Source: Lachnospiraceae bacterium (GTDB lineage: Bacteria; Bacillota; Clostridia; Lachnospirales; Lachnospiraceae). Taken from it: a DNA stretch of 64,000 nt. Each line of letters opens with the position of its first letter. Within the stretch, counting starts at the first letter, position 1. Both the position numbers and the translations under genes were made by a program. The stretch spans positions 1-64,000 of the forward strand of contig BLMC01000010.1 of assembly GCA_011959805.1 (NCBI GenBank), given 5' to 3'. This document shows positions 1 through 7,322 of the stretch, in pieces. Under the pieces are notes generated by a model. That model saw nothing but the letters and a program-made list of their open reading frames with translations, had not been told where the DNA came from and did no database searches.

Positions 1-1
1 G

Positions 2-55
2 GAGCATGAAATGCGGAGCAATCCGTGGTATCATAGGGGGCAAAATACCTTTTGA
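2..55 (+). CDS. possible 3' end of an upstream gene, cut by the window edge
   Basis: An open frame enters from the left edge and ends at TGA 53-55 (17 residues ending RGQNTF). By position it could be the tail of an ABC permease belonging with the two ATPases downstream, but the residues do not show a recognisable permease C-terminus. Other frames are equally possible. Confidence 0.2.
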   Translation, partial: EHEMRSNPWYHRGQNTF

Positions 56-107
56 GACTTTTGGCTTTGTAATCAGAAGGATAAGGCAACAAGTGTCAAG
101 GTATTTT
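42..107 (+). repeat. inverted repeat ahead of the first ABC ATPase gene
   Basis: AAAATACCTT (42-51) and AAGGTATTTT (98-107) are perfect 10-bp complements around a 46-nt loop, just before the ATPase start at 134. The 3' arm ends in a short T run. It may be a weak terminator or attenuator, or chance in AT-rich DNA. Confidence 0.3.
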
Positions 108-133
108 TGCAGGCTTTTAGTTTTGAGGTGTTT

Positions 134-1072
134 ATGGAGAATAAGCAAAATCTTCCAATTTTGGAGGTCAATAATCTGTCTGTTTCATTTCAAATGTATG
201 ACAATATATTTAAACAAAAAACATTACAAGCTATTTCGGAATTAAACATAAAAGTATATGCTGGGGAGATTTTAGCGATTGCTGGCTCGTCCGGTTCAGG
301 AAAAAGTTTGCTGGCATCAGCAATTTTGGGAATTTTGCCAGAAAATGCTGCGGTTGTTGGAGAACTGTGCTATAATGGTCAAATATTGACACCTAAATTA
401 CAGAAGCAGTTAAGAGGAATGGAGATTGCATTAGTGCCACAGTCAGTAGATTTTTTGGACCCGCTAATGCGAACAGGAGTACAAGTAGATGGACATAAAA
501 AACCATATCCTACACAAAAGCGACGTGGAATTTTTCGGCGGTTTGGATTGCCAGAAGATACAGAAAAACACTATCCATTTCAACTTTCTGGCGGCATGGC
601 GCGGCGTGTTTTGGTCTCTACGGCACTGATAACAGATGCGCGGCTTATTATTGCAGATGAGCCAACACCGGGCATGAGTTTGGGACAGGCGCTAGAGGCG
701 CTAAAGATGTTTCGCGAGATGGCAAATGATGGAAAAGCGATAGTTTTAATTACACATGACATTGACCTTGCGTTTGCTTTTGCAGATAGAATTGCAGTCT
801 TTTATGCTGGAACCACAGTTGAAACGGCTAGCGCGCAGGATTTTCAGACAGGGCCAAAAGCGTTGCGCCACCCATACAGTAAGGCGCTTTGGCGTGCATT
901 ACCACAAAATGATTTTGCGCCGATTGCTGGTTTTCAACCTTATGCTGGAAATCTGCCAAAGGGGTGTCTGTTTGCACCAAGATGTAGTTGTAGTACCCCA
1001 AAGTGTACACAGGAAGATCCACCTATGCAATCGCTGCGCGGCGGGGAAGTGCGATGTTTTTATGCGGAGTAA
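134..1072 (+). CDS. Opp/Dpp/Nik-family ABC transporter ATP-binding protein (first ATPase)
   Basis: Cytoplasmic ATPase of a peptide- or nickel-type ABC importer, 312 aa, normal for OppD/NikD. Visible motifs: Walker A GSSGSGKS (51-58), a Q-loop VPQS, signature LSGGMARRV, Walker B LIIADEPTPG, switch THD. The C-terminus has the cysteine-containing tail typical of Opp-type ATPases (CLFAPRCSCSTPKC). The start is ATG 134 because GAGGTG lies 3 nt before it; an upstream TTG at 107 lacks a site. It is followed 42 nt later by a second ATPase, so the two should pair as NikDE/DppDF do. No permease or binding protein is inside the window, so the substrate is open. The signature has M where LSGGQ has Q. Confidence 0.85.
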   Translation: MENKQNLPILEVNNLSVSFQMYDNIFKQKTLQAISELNIKVYAGEILAIAGSSGSGKSLLASAILGILPENAAVVGELCYNGQILTPKLQKQLRGMEIALVPQSVDFLDPLMRTGVQVDGHKKPYPTQKRRGIFRRFGLPEDTEKHYPFQLSGGMARRVLVSTALITDARLIIADEPTPGMSLGQALEALKMFREMANDGKAIVLITHDIDLAFAFADRIAVFYAGTTVETASAQDFQTGPKALRHPYSKALWRALPQNDFAPIAGFQPYAGNLPKGCLFAPRCSCSTPKCTQEDPPMQSLRGGEVRCFYAE

Positions 1073-1114
1073 GCGGGAAAATAGAATTGTTAAAAAATAA
1101 GTGAGGTTACAAAA

Positions 1115-1741
1115 ATGTATCTCGAGGCAAAAAATATTTGTTTTCGCTATGGAAAACATCAGCCATGGATATTTCAAAATTTAAACTTTTGTGTAGAAAA
1201 AGGAACATGTATCGGCTTATCTGCGCCAAGTGGAGCAGGAAAGTCTACACTGGCAATGTTGCTTGCAGGATATCAAACACCTGTGGCAGGTGAGATTTTG
1301 CTAAATGGGAAGCCACTTCCAAAGAAGGGTATCTGTCCGGTACAATTGATTTATCAGCACCCAGAACAGGCAATTAATCCGCGTTGGCGATTGCGCAAAG
1401 TGCTTGAGGAGAGCGGGCAAATTTCGCAAGAATTACTTGCATCACTTGGGATTGAAAAAGCGTGGTTAGAACGTTTTCCAAGAGAACTTTCTGGTGGAGA
1501 ATTGCAACGCTTTTGTGTTGCGCGTGCATTGATGAGTGGTGCATCCTTTTTAATCTGTGATGAGATAAGCACCATGTTAGATGTTATCACGCAGGCGCAG
1601 ATTTGGCGTGTAGTCTGCGACGAGGCAAAAAAACACAACATGGGAATTGTGGTTATTACACATAACTTTCAGTTAGCAAAAAGGCTGTGTAGTCAAATTT
1701 TTGATTTGCAAGGGGATAGAGGAATACCTGTAATGATTTGA
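1115..1741 (+). CDS. Opp/Nik-family ABC transporter ATP-binding protein (second ATPase)
   Basis: Partner ATPase to the gene just upstream, 208 aa. Walker A APSGAGKST (37-45), signature LSGGELQRF, Walker B FLICDEIS, switch ITHN. The segment YQHPEQAINPRW corresponds to the Q-loop/SLNP region of NikE/OppF. It is shorter than typical OppF (about 300 aa) and lacks the Opp C-terminal extension; NikE-like proteins of 200-260 aa exist. RBS GTGAGG before ATG 1115. Walker B has DEIS in place of DEPT, and the H-loop region reads THNF, so ATPase sites may be asymmetric. Substrate unknown; nickel or short peptides are the family options. Confidence 0.82.
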   Translation: MYLEAKNICFRYGKHQPWIFQNLNFCVEKGTCIGLSAPSGAGKSTLAMLLAGYQTPVAGEILLNGKPLPKKGICPVQLIYQHPEQAINPRWRLRKVLEESGQISQELLASLGIEKAWLERFPRELSGGELQRFCVARALMSGASFLICDEISTMLDVITQAQIWRVVCDEAKKHNMGIVVITHNFQLAKRLCSQIFDLQGDRGIPVMI

Positions 1742-1784
1742 GAAAATTATTTGTCGTAGTATGTAATTTGCATTTTTCTTGTAG

Positions 1785-2096
1785 TGTTATGACTTTGTCG
1801 TTAGAACCGAAAATGTAAATCTTTTGCCAAAAGAGACAGAAAACTATCGTAGTGGTTGGTCATTGTATGATGGTGAGAAAATGGCAGATAAGCTTTTGGT
1901 TGGAAATGGAGAGGCGAATCAAGTAACATATTCCCTATTTTGCTTAAAAGAAGTCGTTTTTGATAATGGTTTTGTATGGAGTAATCCTGAATATAATCAA
2001 TTTTTTCAAACTTATGCGGGTAAGCAGATAGATGTCAATATTTTACAGAGCTATTATCCATACACATATCATTTGGAACTAGGGGAAAATTTATAA
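1785..2096 (+). pseudogene. unrecognised open frame, possibly the remnant of a longer gene
   Basis: An open frame runs from just after a stop at 1782-1784 to TAA 2094-2096. The only candidate start is TTG 1824, with no convincing ribosome binding site. The residues look protein-like (aromatic-rich, SGWSLYDGEKMADKLL, ending in YHLELGENL), so this may be the 3' part of a decayed gene. No family recognised. A strong terminator hairpin follows at 2166-2192. Confidence 0.3.
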
Positions 2097-2165
2097 TACC
2101 AAATTTTCTAAGAGAGAGCAAAAAGGCAATCGTTTCTTGACAAGACAGGAAACAAAGAGGGATAT

Positions 2166-2192
2166 AAAAAAGCAACTGACGTTTGCTTTTTT
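2166..2192 (+). terminator. intrinsic terminator
   Basis: AAAAAAGCAA (2166-2175) pairs with TTGCTTTTTT (2183-2192), a 10-bp stem with a 7-nt loop and a 3' T run. It ends the fragment upstream and separates it from the XRE regulator. The A/T symmetry allows it to work in both directions. Confidence 0.7.
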
Positions 2193-2258
2193 GCACTTAT
2201 AAAATTCTTTTTTCTTCTTTCAATGTACTATATAATAGCAATGAAGGAAGGTAATTTT

Positions 2259-2729
2259 ATGAATATGAAATTAATATCGAGATATTTACAATTTCTGCGT
2301 AAAAGTCACAATTTGACACAGGAAGACTTAGCGAAACAATTAAATATATCAAGACAGGCTGTTTCAAAATGGGAAACGGGCATAGCAATTCCTGATTTAG
2401 AAGTTTTATTGGACATCTCCAAGTTGTATGATGTCACGATAAACGATATATTAGAGCCTAATATACCGCCAGAACGGATAACTGATTTTGAGCAGATATC
2501 TACAATTTCTGAAAAGGAGTTACAAAAAATATTAGAACAATTTGATGCGTGTTTTCTTACAACAGCTTTAATGGGCGCATCACCTGAAACAAACAATTTA
2601 TGTGAAAGATTATTTCCCGATATAGATTTTGAGATGATGAGAAATAGGATTGGCAGAGTTAGGATTCAAACTGTTGAAAATATACAGAATCAAATTATTT
2701 GTATGATAAATTTACAGGCGTTAATGTGA
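2259..2729 (+). CDS. XRE-family helix-turn-helix transcriptional regulator
   Basis: DNA-binding protein of 156 aa. Residues about 6-60 form a Cro/C1-type HTH: LRKSHNLTQEDLAKQL then ISRQAVSKWETG and a DLEVLLDISKLYDVTINDIL tail, the standard Firmicutes arrangement. The remaining ~95 residues match no ligand domain I recognise. The start is ATG 2259 because AAGGAAGG (2244-2251) lies 7 nt upstream; an ATG at 2223 has no such site and sits in the probable promoter (TATAAT near 2231). Targets unknown; the unknown 140-aa gene 27 nt downstream is the likeliest operon partner. Confidence 0.8.
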   Translation: MNMKLISRYLQFLRKSHNLTQEDLAKQLNISRQAVSKWETGIAIPDLEVLLDISKLYDVTINDILEPNIPPERITDFEQISTISEKELQKILEQFDACFLTTALMGASPETNNLCERLFPDIDFEMMRNRIGRVRIQTVENIQNQIICMINLQALM

Positions 2730-2756
2730 AATTGTGATAAAAATGGGAGAAATTGA

Positions 2757-3179
2757 ATGAAACGAAAAAAATTAAGACGCATTATAGTAGATGGAAAAGC
2801 ATTTCTGTGGAATTATTTTTATGATGATATGGATTTTGTAAATTATCCTTATTCTTACTATTTGTTTGTGCCAGAAGAAAACCAGCAGTTAAAAGTCAGG
2901 GTATATTTTACCAAGTATGAGCCACAAATGAATTTAGATGTTTATACTTATGAAGGGACAGTTTGCCAATACCAAGGAGAGCAGACTGTGATGAATCTAT
3001 GTAGACCTTTTTTTGCAGCGCAGGTGATAAGGTATGTTTTTGAAAATTGCTGCGAGGAAACAGATACTGGCGAAGTGGAAATTAAAGATGGTGAAGCAAT
3101 TTTGGAAACTTTGGGATATTCAGATTTTTATGAAGATATTTGGGTAAAAGGTTTGGATAATAGGATACAGTTTATCTAG
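2757..3179 (+). CDS. conserved-looking hypothetical protein
   Basis: 140 aa, not recognised. Begins with a basic stretch (MKRKKLRR) and is rich in Tyr and Phe, with alternating beta-like segments (KVRVYFTKYEPQMNLDVYTYEGTV) and an acidic C-terminal half. No signal peptide, membrane segment or enzymatic motif. GGGAGAA lies 8 nt before ATG 2757. It follows the XRE regulator by 27 nt and is probably co-transcribed. Its last codons lie beside or within the 5' part of the RNA element at 3169-3310. Confidence 0.6.
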   Translation: MKRKKLRRIIVDGKAFLWNYFYDDMDFVNYPYSYYLFVPEENQQLKVRVYFTKYEPQMNLDVYTYEGTVCQYQGEQTVMNLCRPFFAAQVIRYVFENCCEETDTGEVEIKDGEAILETLGYSDFYEDIWVKGLDNRIQFI

Positions 3180-3310
3180 GACTTTGTACTATGCTGCAAA
3201 TTAGGGTTTATCAAGCCACGTAAGAACACATAGAGGTTGAAGTGCATCAAGCCATCGTGAAATGATTGTGCATGGCTTGATGCCTGTAACAGGAAGCTGA
3301 AGGCGGAACT
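3169..3310 (+). ncRNA. structured RNA element, copy 1 of 2 (partner at 58289-58431)
   Basis: A segment of about 140 nt with a clear homologue between rpsB and tsf. Shared pieces in order: AGGACTTTGTA; a small hairpin (GGTTT 3205-3209 / AAGCC 3213-3217); AGCCACG; a long stem (GCATCAAGCCAT 3244-3255 / ATGGCTTGATGC 3272-3283); and the invariant CCTGTAACAGGAAGC (3283-3297), itself a CCTG-TAA-CAGG hairpin. Closing pairs AGTTT (3169-3173)/GAACT (3306-3310) and CTTT (3182-3185)/AAGG (3300-3303) make it a multibranch fold. Two stem positions change in a compensatory way relative to copy 2. Here it precedes the macrodomain gene. Not assigned to a known family from memory. Confidence 0.65.
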
Positions 3311-3357
3311 ATTACGGATAATAGAATTGTAATTTTGCGTTTTTCATTTCTATTTGA

Positions 3358-3373
3358 GCCGCCAAAAGGCGGC
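3358..3373 (+). other. GC-rich hairpin next to the macrodomain gene RBS
   Basis: GCCGCC (3358-3363) and GGCGGC (3368-3373) form a 6-bp GC-only stem with an AAAA loop, ending 2 nt before the GGGGG ribosome-binding stretch of the macrodomain gene. There is no T run, so it is not a terminator; it could influence translation initiation. Confidence 0.5.
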
Positions 3374-3386
3374 ATGGGGGATTATT

Positions 3387-3908
3387 ATGATACAACTTAT
3401 AAAAGGAGATATTACGAAAATAGATAATATGGATGCGATTGTCAACGCAGCAAATAGCAGTTTACTTGGCGGTGGAGGTGTTGACGGGGCGATACATAGA
3501 GCAGCGGGGCCGGAATTATTGTTTGAGTGTCGTTTGCTTGGCGGTTGTAAGACAGGACAGGCAAAGATAACGAAAGCATATCGACTTTCGTGTCAATATA
3601 TTATTCACACGGTTGGACCTGTATGGAATGGAGGAAGCCATAATGAGGATGAACTGCTTGCCAATTGCTATCGCAATTCGCTTCAATTGGCAACAGAACA
3701 TAAGATTAGAAAGATTGCATTTCCTTCTATATCGACAGGAATTTATGCATTTCCAGTGGAACGAGCAGCAAAGATTGCAGTAAGAACTGTTCAACAATAT
3801 TTAAAGGAGAATCCAGATATGTTTGATATTGTTTTGTGGGTGTTGTTTGATGATAGAACCAAGGCTACTTATCAGGAGACAATAGAGACATTGAAAAGAG
3901 AAGTGTAA
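3387..3908 (+). CDS. macrodomain protein, probable O-acetyl-ADP-ribose deacetylase (YmdB/MacroD type)
   Basis: ADP-ribose-binding macrodomain of 173 aa, the full length of stand-alone bacterial MacroD/YmdB proteins, which release acetate from O-acetyl-ADP-ribose or remove mono-ADP-ribose from proteins. Visible: GDIT (7-10), [18 protein letters not shown] (20-37) including the catalytic Asn/Asp positions of the family, VGPVW, and the [10 protein letters not shown] loop. The start is ATG 3387, 6 nt after GGGGG; an upstream start at 3354 would run through the hairpin. The HD-domain gene starts 4 nt after the stop, so the pair should be translationally coupled. A structured RNA element sits in its 5' region. 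Confidence 0.88.
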   Translation: MIQLIKGDITKIDNMDAIVNAANSSLLGGGGVDGAIHRAAGPELLFECRLLGGCKTGQAKITKAYRLSCQYIIHTVGPVWNGGSHNEDELLANCYRNSLQLATEHKIRKIAFPSISTGIYAFPVERAAKIAVRTVQQYLKENPDMFDIVLWVLFDDRTKATYQETIETLKREV

Positions 3909-3912
3909 TAAG

Positions 3913-4683
3913 ATGAAATTTGATAGACAAAGAGCGTTAAATGCATTTCAGAAATACACAGCACATTATGACAAGTCGGATAAAAAGATAAAATTGAAAA
4001 TTGACCACTCTTATAGAGTGTGTGGACTTTGCCAACAGATTGCGGTACAGTCAGGGTTTGATGAAAACGAAGTAGAATTAGCATGGCTGATGGGACTATT
4101 ACATGATATCGGACGCTTTGAACAGCTAAGAAGGTATGGTACATTTATCGATGCACAATCCATAGACCACGCGGAACTTGGCGCTGATATTTTATTTAAA
4201 GAGGGGAAAATTAGGGATTATATTGAGGATGACGCAGAGAATGAACTGCTTGAAAAGACAGTGCGATGTCACAATGCATATTGTGTGCCTACGCAGTATA
4301 CAACACGAGAGAAAAAATTTGCAGACTTACTGCGCGATGCGGATAAAATTGATATTTTGAAGGTTAATATTATTGTTCCATTTGAGGAAATTTACAATGT
4401 GACTACTTATGACTTGAAGCACTGTAAAGTGACAGAGGAAGTGATACAGGCGTTTTTTGAAGAACATGCAGTGCTTCGGAACTTGAAAAAAACACCTGTT
4501 GACTATTTGGTTGGACATATTTCACTTGTGTATGAGTTGGTTTATCCGATTAGCCGTAAACTTGTGCATAAGCAGGGATATCTGGACAAACTGATGAATT
4601 TTCAATCAGAACTTCCAGAAACAAATGCGCAGTTTGCGAAAATTCAGGAGAAAATGACAACGTATATGGAATACATTTTATGA
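3913..4683 (+). CDS. HD-domain phosphohydrolase
   Basis: 256-aa metal-dependent phosphohydrolase of the HD superfamily. Metal-ligand pattern: His32 (DHSYRV), the HD pair in LLHDIGRFEQ (64-65), His86 in DHAELG, and a later Asp in RDADKID. This spacing resembles HD proteins acting on nucleotides or oligoadenylates; the substrate cannot be read from the sequence. Start ATG 3913 lies 4 nt after the macrodomain stop, with AAGAGAAG as RBS inside that gene's end. Co-expression with an ADP-ribose hydrolase points to nucleotide or ADP-ribose turnover, an inference only. No membrane segment. Confidence 0.85.
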   Translation: MKFDRQRALNAFQKYTAHYDKSDKKIKLKIDHSYRVCGLCQQIAVQSGFDENEVELAWLMGLLHDIGRFEQLRRYGTFIDAQSIDHAELGADILFKEGKIRDYIEDDAENELLEKTVRCHNAYCVPTQYTTREKKFADLLRDADKIDILKVNIIVPFEEIYNVTTYDLKHCKVTEEVIQAFFEEHAVLRNLKKTPVDYLVGHISLVYELVYPISRKLVHKQGYLDKLMNFQSELPETNAQFAKIQEKMTTYMEYIL

Positions 4684-4987
4684 CAGAGTTGTCAGTTTTT
4701 ATAATTTTTCTAATGTATAGATTCTGTATTTTGAACAGAATTCAAAGTGATTCTAAAAATATATCTGGCCAACATAGAAAATTTAAAAGTTGGGATATCT
4801 CATGCCAAGGAGGCAACTGCTTCGGTGTGAGATATTTTTTTGATAGCAATCTCTTGTTAACTATGGTATGATTAACAGGTTAGTTATCTCAGCCGGAGAA
4901 AACTTCTGCGTGTGTTAAAGCTATCAGAAAAGTTGTTGAAAGACACGTATTAAATGAAAAAAGATGATATAAGGAGTACGAAAGATT
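4684..4987 (+). other. 304-bp intergenic region: terminator plus possible leader
   Basis: Contains the terminator at 4795-4841 and, after it, a stretch before the EamA gene with weak local pairing (TTAACA near 4871 with TGTTAA near 4914; GGAG/CTTC inside). A candidate promoter TTGATA...TATGGT lies near 4840-4868. A 63-codon frame (4680-4871) crosses the terminator and is not credible as a gene. No known riboswitch signature was recognised. Confidence 0.4.
4795..4841 (+). terminator. intrinsic terminator after the HD gene
   Basis: ATATCTCA (4795-4802) pairs with TGAGATAT (4828-4835), followed by a T run to 4841. The 25-nt apical part contains a smaller stem TGCC/GGCA (4803-4806/4812-4815), so this is a branched terminator. 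Confidence 0.65.
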
Positions 4988-5884
4988 ATGAATAAGTTTG
5001 TCGTTCGACAGTCTTTAATTTTATTTATGGCAGCTACAGTATGGGGAGTTGCATTTGTTGCGCAGAGTGTAGGAATGGACTATGTGGGACCCTACACTTT
5101 TATTGCAGTGCGAAATATAGTTGCGCTGGCAGTTCTTATACCATGTGCTATATTTATGGATAAGGGGCGTAAAAAAAGGGATATAGAGGCGTGTCATCAA
5201 AAGGAAAATAAAAAAGCATTAGTGATTGGTGGTATCTGTTGTGGTATCTGTCTTTTTACTGCGAGCACATTACAGCAGTTTGGTGTAAAATACACAACCG
5301 TAGGAAAAGCAGGATTTATCACAGCAATGTATCTTGTGCTTGTGCCTGTTTTTGGGATATTTCTCAAAAAGAAAACAGGGTTAAAAGTGTGGATTGCAGT
5401 CGCACTTGCGTCGCTGGGACTCTATTTATTGTGTATTACAAAAGGAGATTTTCAGTTGCAGAAGGGTGATATTTATATGTTGGGCTGTGCTGCTGTTTTT
5501 GCAGTACATATTCTGGTTGTGGATCACTTCTCACCGCTGGTAGATGGTGTGAAGCTCTCCTGTGTGCAGACGTTTACGAATGTGGTGCTTGGGGGAGTTA
5601 TGATGCTATTATTGGAACAGCCACACTTGTCAGATATTTTTGCAGCATGGCTTCCAATCGTATATGCAGGAGCACTTTCGAGCGGAGTTGGCTATACATT
5701 CCAAATTATTGGGCAAAAAGGTATGAATCCTACCGCAGCTTGTCTTATCTTAAGTCTGGAATCTGTAATTTCTGTGTTGGCTGGATGGCTATTGCTCCAT
5801 CAAACACTTACTGCAAGAGAATTGTTAGGTTGTGTACTTGCATTTGCTGCAATTATATTGGTTCAGCTGCCAGAAAGGAAATAA
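4988..5884 (+). CDS. EamA-family (DMT superfamily) membrane transporter
   Basis: 298-aa integral membrane protein with two EamA repeats and about ten hydrophobic segments, the usual size for DMT exporters of amino acids or metabolites. First repeat opens with TVWGVAFVAQSVGMDYVGPYTF; the second contains SSGVGYTFQIIGQKGMNPTAACLILSLE-like residues typical of the family's second half. RBS AAGGAGT (4971-4977) then ATG 4988. It stands alone, 104 bp after HD-gene terminator material and 67 bp before the chemoreceptor gene. Substrate cannot be predicted. Confidence 0.85.
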   Translation: MNKFVVRQSLILFMAATVWGVAFVAQSVGMDYVGPYTFIAVRNIVALAVLIPCAIFMDKGRKKRDIEACHQKENKKALVIGGICCGICLFTASTLQQFGVKYTTVGKAGFITAMYLVLVPVFGIFLKKKTGLKVWIAVALASLGLYLLCITKGDFQLQKGDIYMLGCAAVFAVHILVVDHFSPLVDGVKLSCVQTFTNVVLGGVMMLLLEQPHLSDIFAAWLPIVYAGALSSGVGYTFQIIGQKGMNPTAACLILSLESVISVLAGWLLLHQTLTARELLGCVLAFAAIILVQLPERK

Positions 5885-5951
5885 CTTGAAATTGAAGAAA
5901 AAATAAATTATACTCGTATTATAGGAATTTGTAATAGGGGGAATCATACAT

Positions 5952-7298
5952 ATGGAAAACAAAAAATACAGAAAAGTCTCTATTATAGTGACAATCAGTG
6001 TTTTGATGTTTGTTGTACTTACAATTGCTTTTACGATTAATAATGTAGTAGCGTGTAAAATGATGGAGAAAGAAGTGGTGAAGGTTTCTGGTATTTCGAT
6101 GGCAGAAGCAAGAGCGGAAATAATGGGGACCATCAAAACAGCAACAATGGTAAGTATTACTGTAGGAATTATTTCATTGGTTATCTTGGCTGTTTTTATG
6201 GAATTTTTGCTGGTGAAGCCACTCAAAAAAACAGTGTCAGAAATTCATAGAATTGCGCGCTATGATTTGACAGAAGGACAGATGGCAGATATTCGTGCTA
6301 TGTATACAAGGACAGATGAGATTGGAAGTATTAGCAGAAATATTATTTTAATGTATGATAATTTGCGGGACATTGTGAAACAAATTGATCAGACGGCAGG
6401 TGCGCTGTCAGAAAATGCAGGTGCGTTGGCAGAACACACAACACAGATTAAACATTCATCGGATGAGATTAGCGCAACAATGAATGACCTTAGCAGAGCA
6501 GCAATGTCGCAGGCAGGCGAAGCGACTACCAGCACCAATGAAGTTGCAAAGTTAGATGCGCTAATAGTACAAAATATTAGTGATACTGAGAATCTCAAAA
6601 ATAATGCCAGAGAGATGGACCAAGTAAAAAATAATGGGCTTACTGCAATAAGAGATTTGATGGACAAGACAGGAAAAAGTCGGGAAAGCATTGTAAGTGT
6701 GCGGATGGCAATGCAACAGAATAATGAACAGGCCCAGAAAATTGAGGCGACAAGTCAGAAGATTAATGACATTGCGGACCAGACGAATCTGCTTTCTTTA
6801 AATGCAGCGATAGAAGCGGCAAGAGCAGGCGAGGCAGGGAGAGGCTTTGCTGTTGTGGCGGAGGAGATTCGAGGACTTGCTGAAGAAACAAACAGTCTGA
6901 CAAACGAAATCGGTACAATTATTCAAGAACTTTTGGAGAAAACTGCGGATGCAACTAAAAATATGGAAAATATGGAGCAGATTTTTCAAGAGCAGGAAAA
7001 AAGCGTAGATGATACCAAAGAGAATTTTGTGCAAATTGAGCAGTGCCTTGAGAGTGTACAGTCAAGTGTTATCACGCTTTATGAGTCCAGTATGAACATG
7101 ACAGGAAGCAAGCAAGTGATTGTGGAAATGATTGATGGGATATCGGCGACTTCCGAGGAGAATGCGGCGGGCAGTGAAGAAGTATTGGCATCTGTGGAAA
7201 CACAGAACAATGTTATTACCAATATTACAAGTATGGCTCAAAATTTGTCTGTGTTGGCAGGAGAATTGGCAGAGCAGGCACACAAGTTTTCATATTAA
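5952..7298 (+). CDS. methyl-accepting chemotaxis protein with minimal extracellular part
   Basis: 448-aa chemoreceptor. Membrane segments at about 9-35 and 64-87 are separated by only ~28 residues, so there is no ligand-binding domain outside the cell. Then a HAMP-like stretch (about 88-140), a long methylation helix region, and the conserved hairpin tip ([19 protein letters not shown], about 290-310). The [14 protein letters not shown] segment near the C-terminus is a typical methylation-side motif. GGGGG before ATG 5952. It should signal to CheA/CheW encoded at 48-51 kb, perhaps by sensing membrane state or via partners. It has its own intergenic region and is not linked to other che genes. 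Confidence 0.9.
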   Translation: MENKKYRKVSIIVTISVLMFVVLTIAFTINNVVACKMMEKEVVKVSGISMAEARAEIMGTIKTATMVSITVGIISLVILAVFMEFLLVKPLKKTVSEIHRIARYDLTEGQMADIRAMYTRTDEIGSISRNIILMYDNLRDIVKQIDQTAGALSENAGALAEHTTQIKHSSDEISATMNDLSRAAMSQAGEATTSTNEVAKLDALIVQNISDTENLKNNAREMDQVKNNGLTAIRDLMDKTGKSRESIVSVRMAMQQNNEQAQKIEATSQKINDIADQTNLLSLNAAIEAARAGEAGRGFAVVAEEIRGLAEETNSLTNEIGTIIQELLEKTADATKNMENMEQIFQEQEKSVDDTKENFVQIEQCLESVQSSVITLYESSMNMTGSKQVIVEMIDGISATSEENAAGSEEVLASVETQNNVITNITSMAQNLSVLAGELAEQAHKFSY

Positions 7299-7322
7299 AA
7301 CAGTGAGGAAGGTATATAGGAA

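Noticed and set aside
6-245. 79-codon frame at the left edge
   Set aside because: It overlaps the start of the ABC ATPase in another frame, has an Arg/Cys/Phe-rich shadow composition and no RBS.
4680-4871. 63-codon frame after the HD gene
   Set aside because: It runs through the terminator stem and T run.
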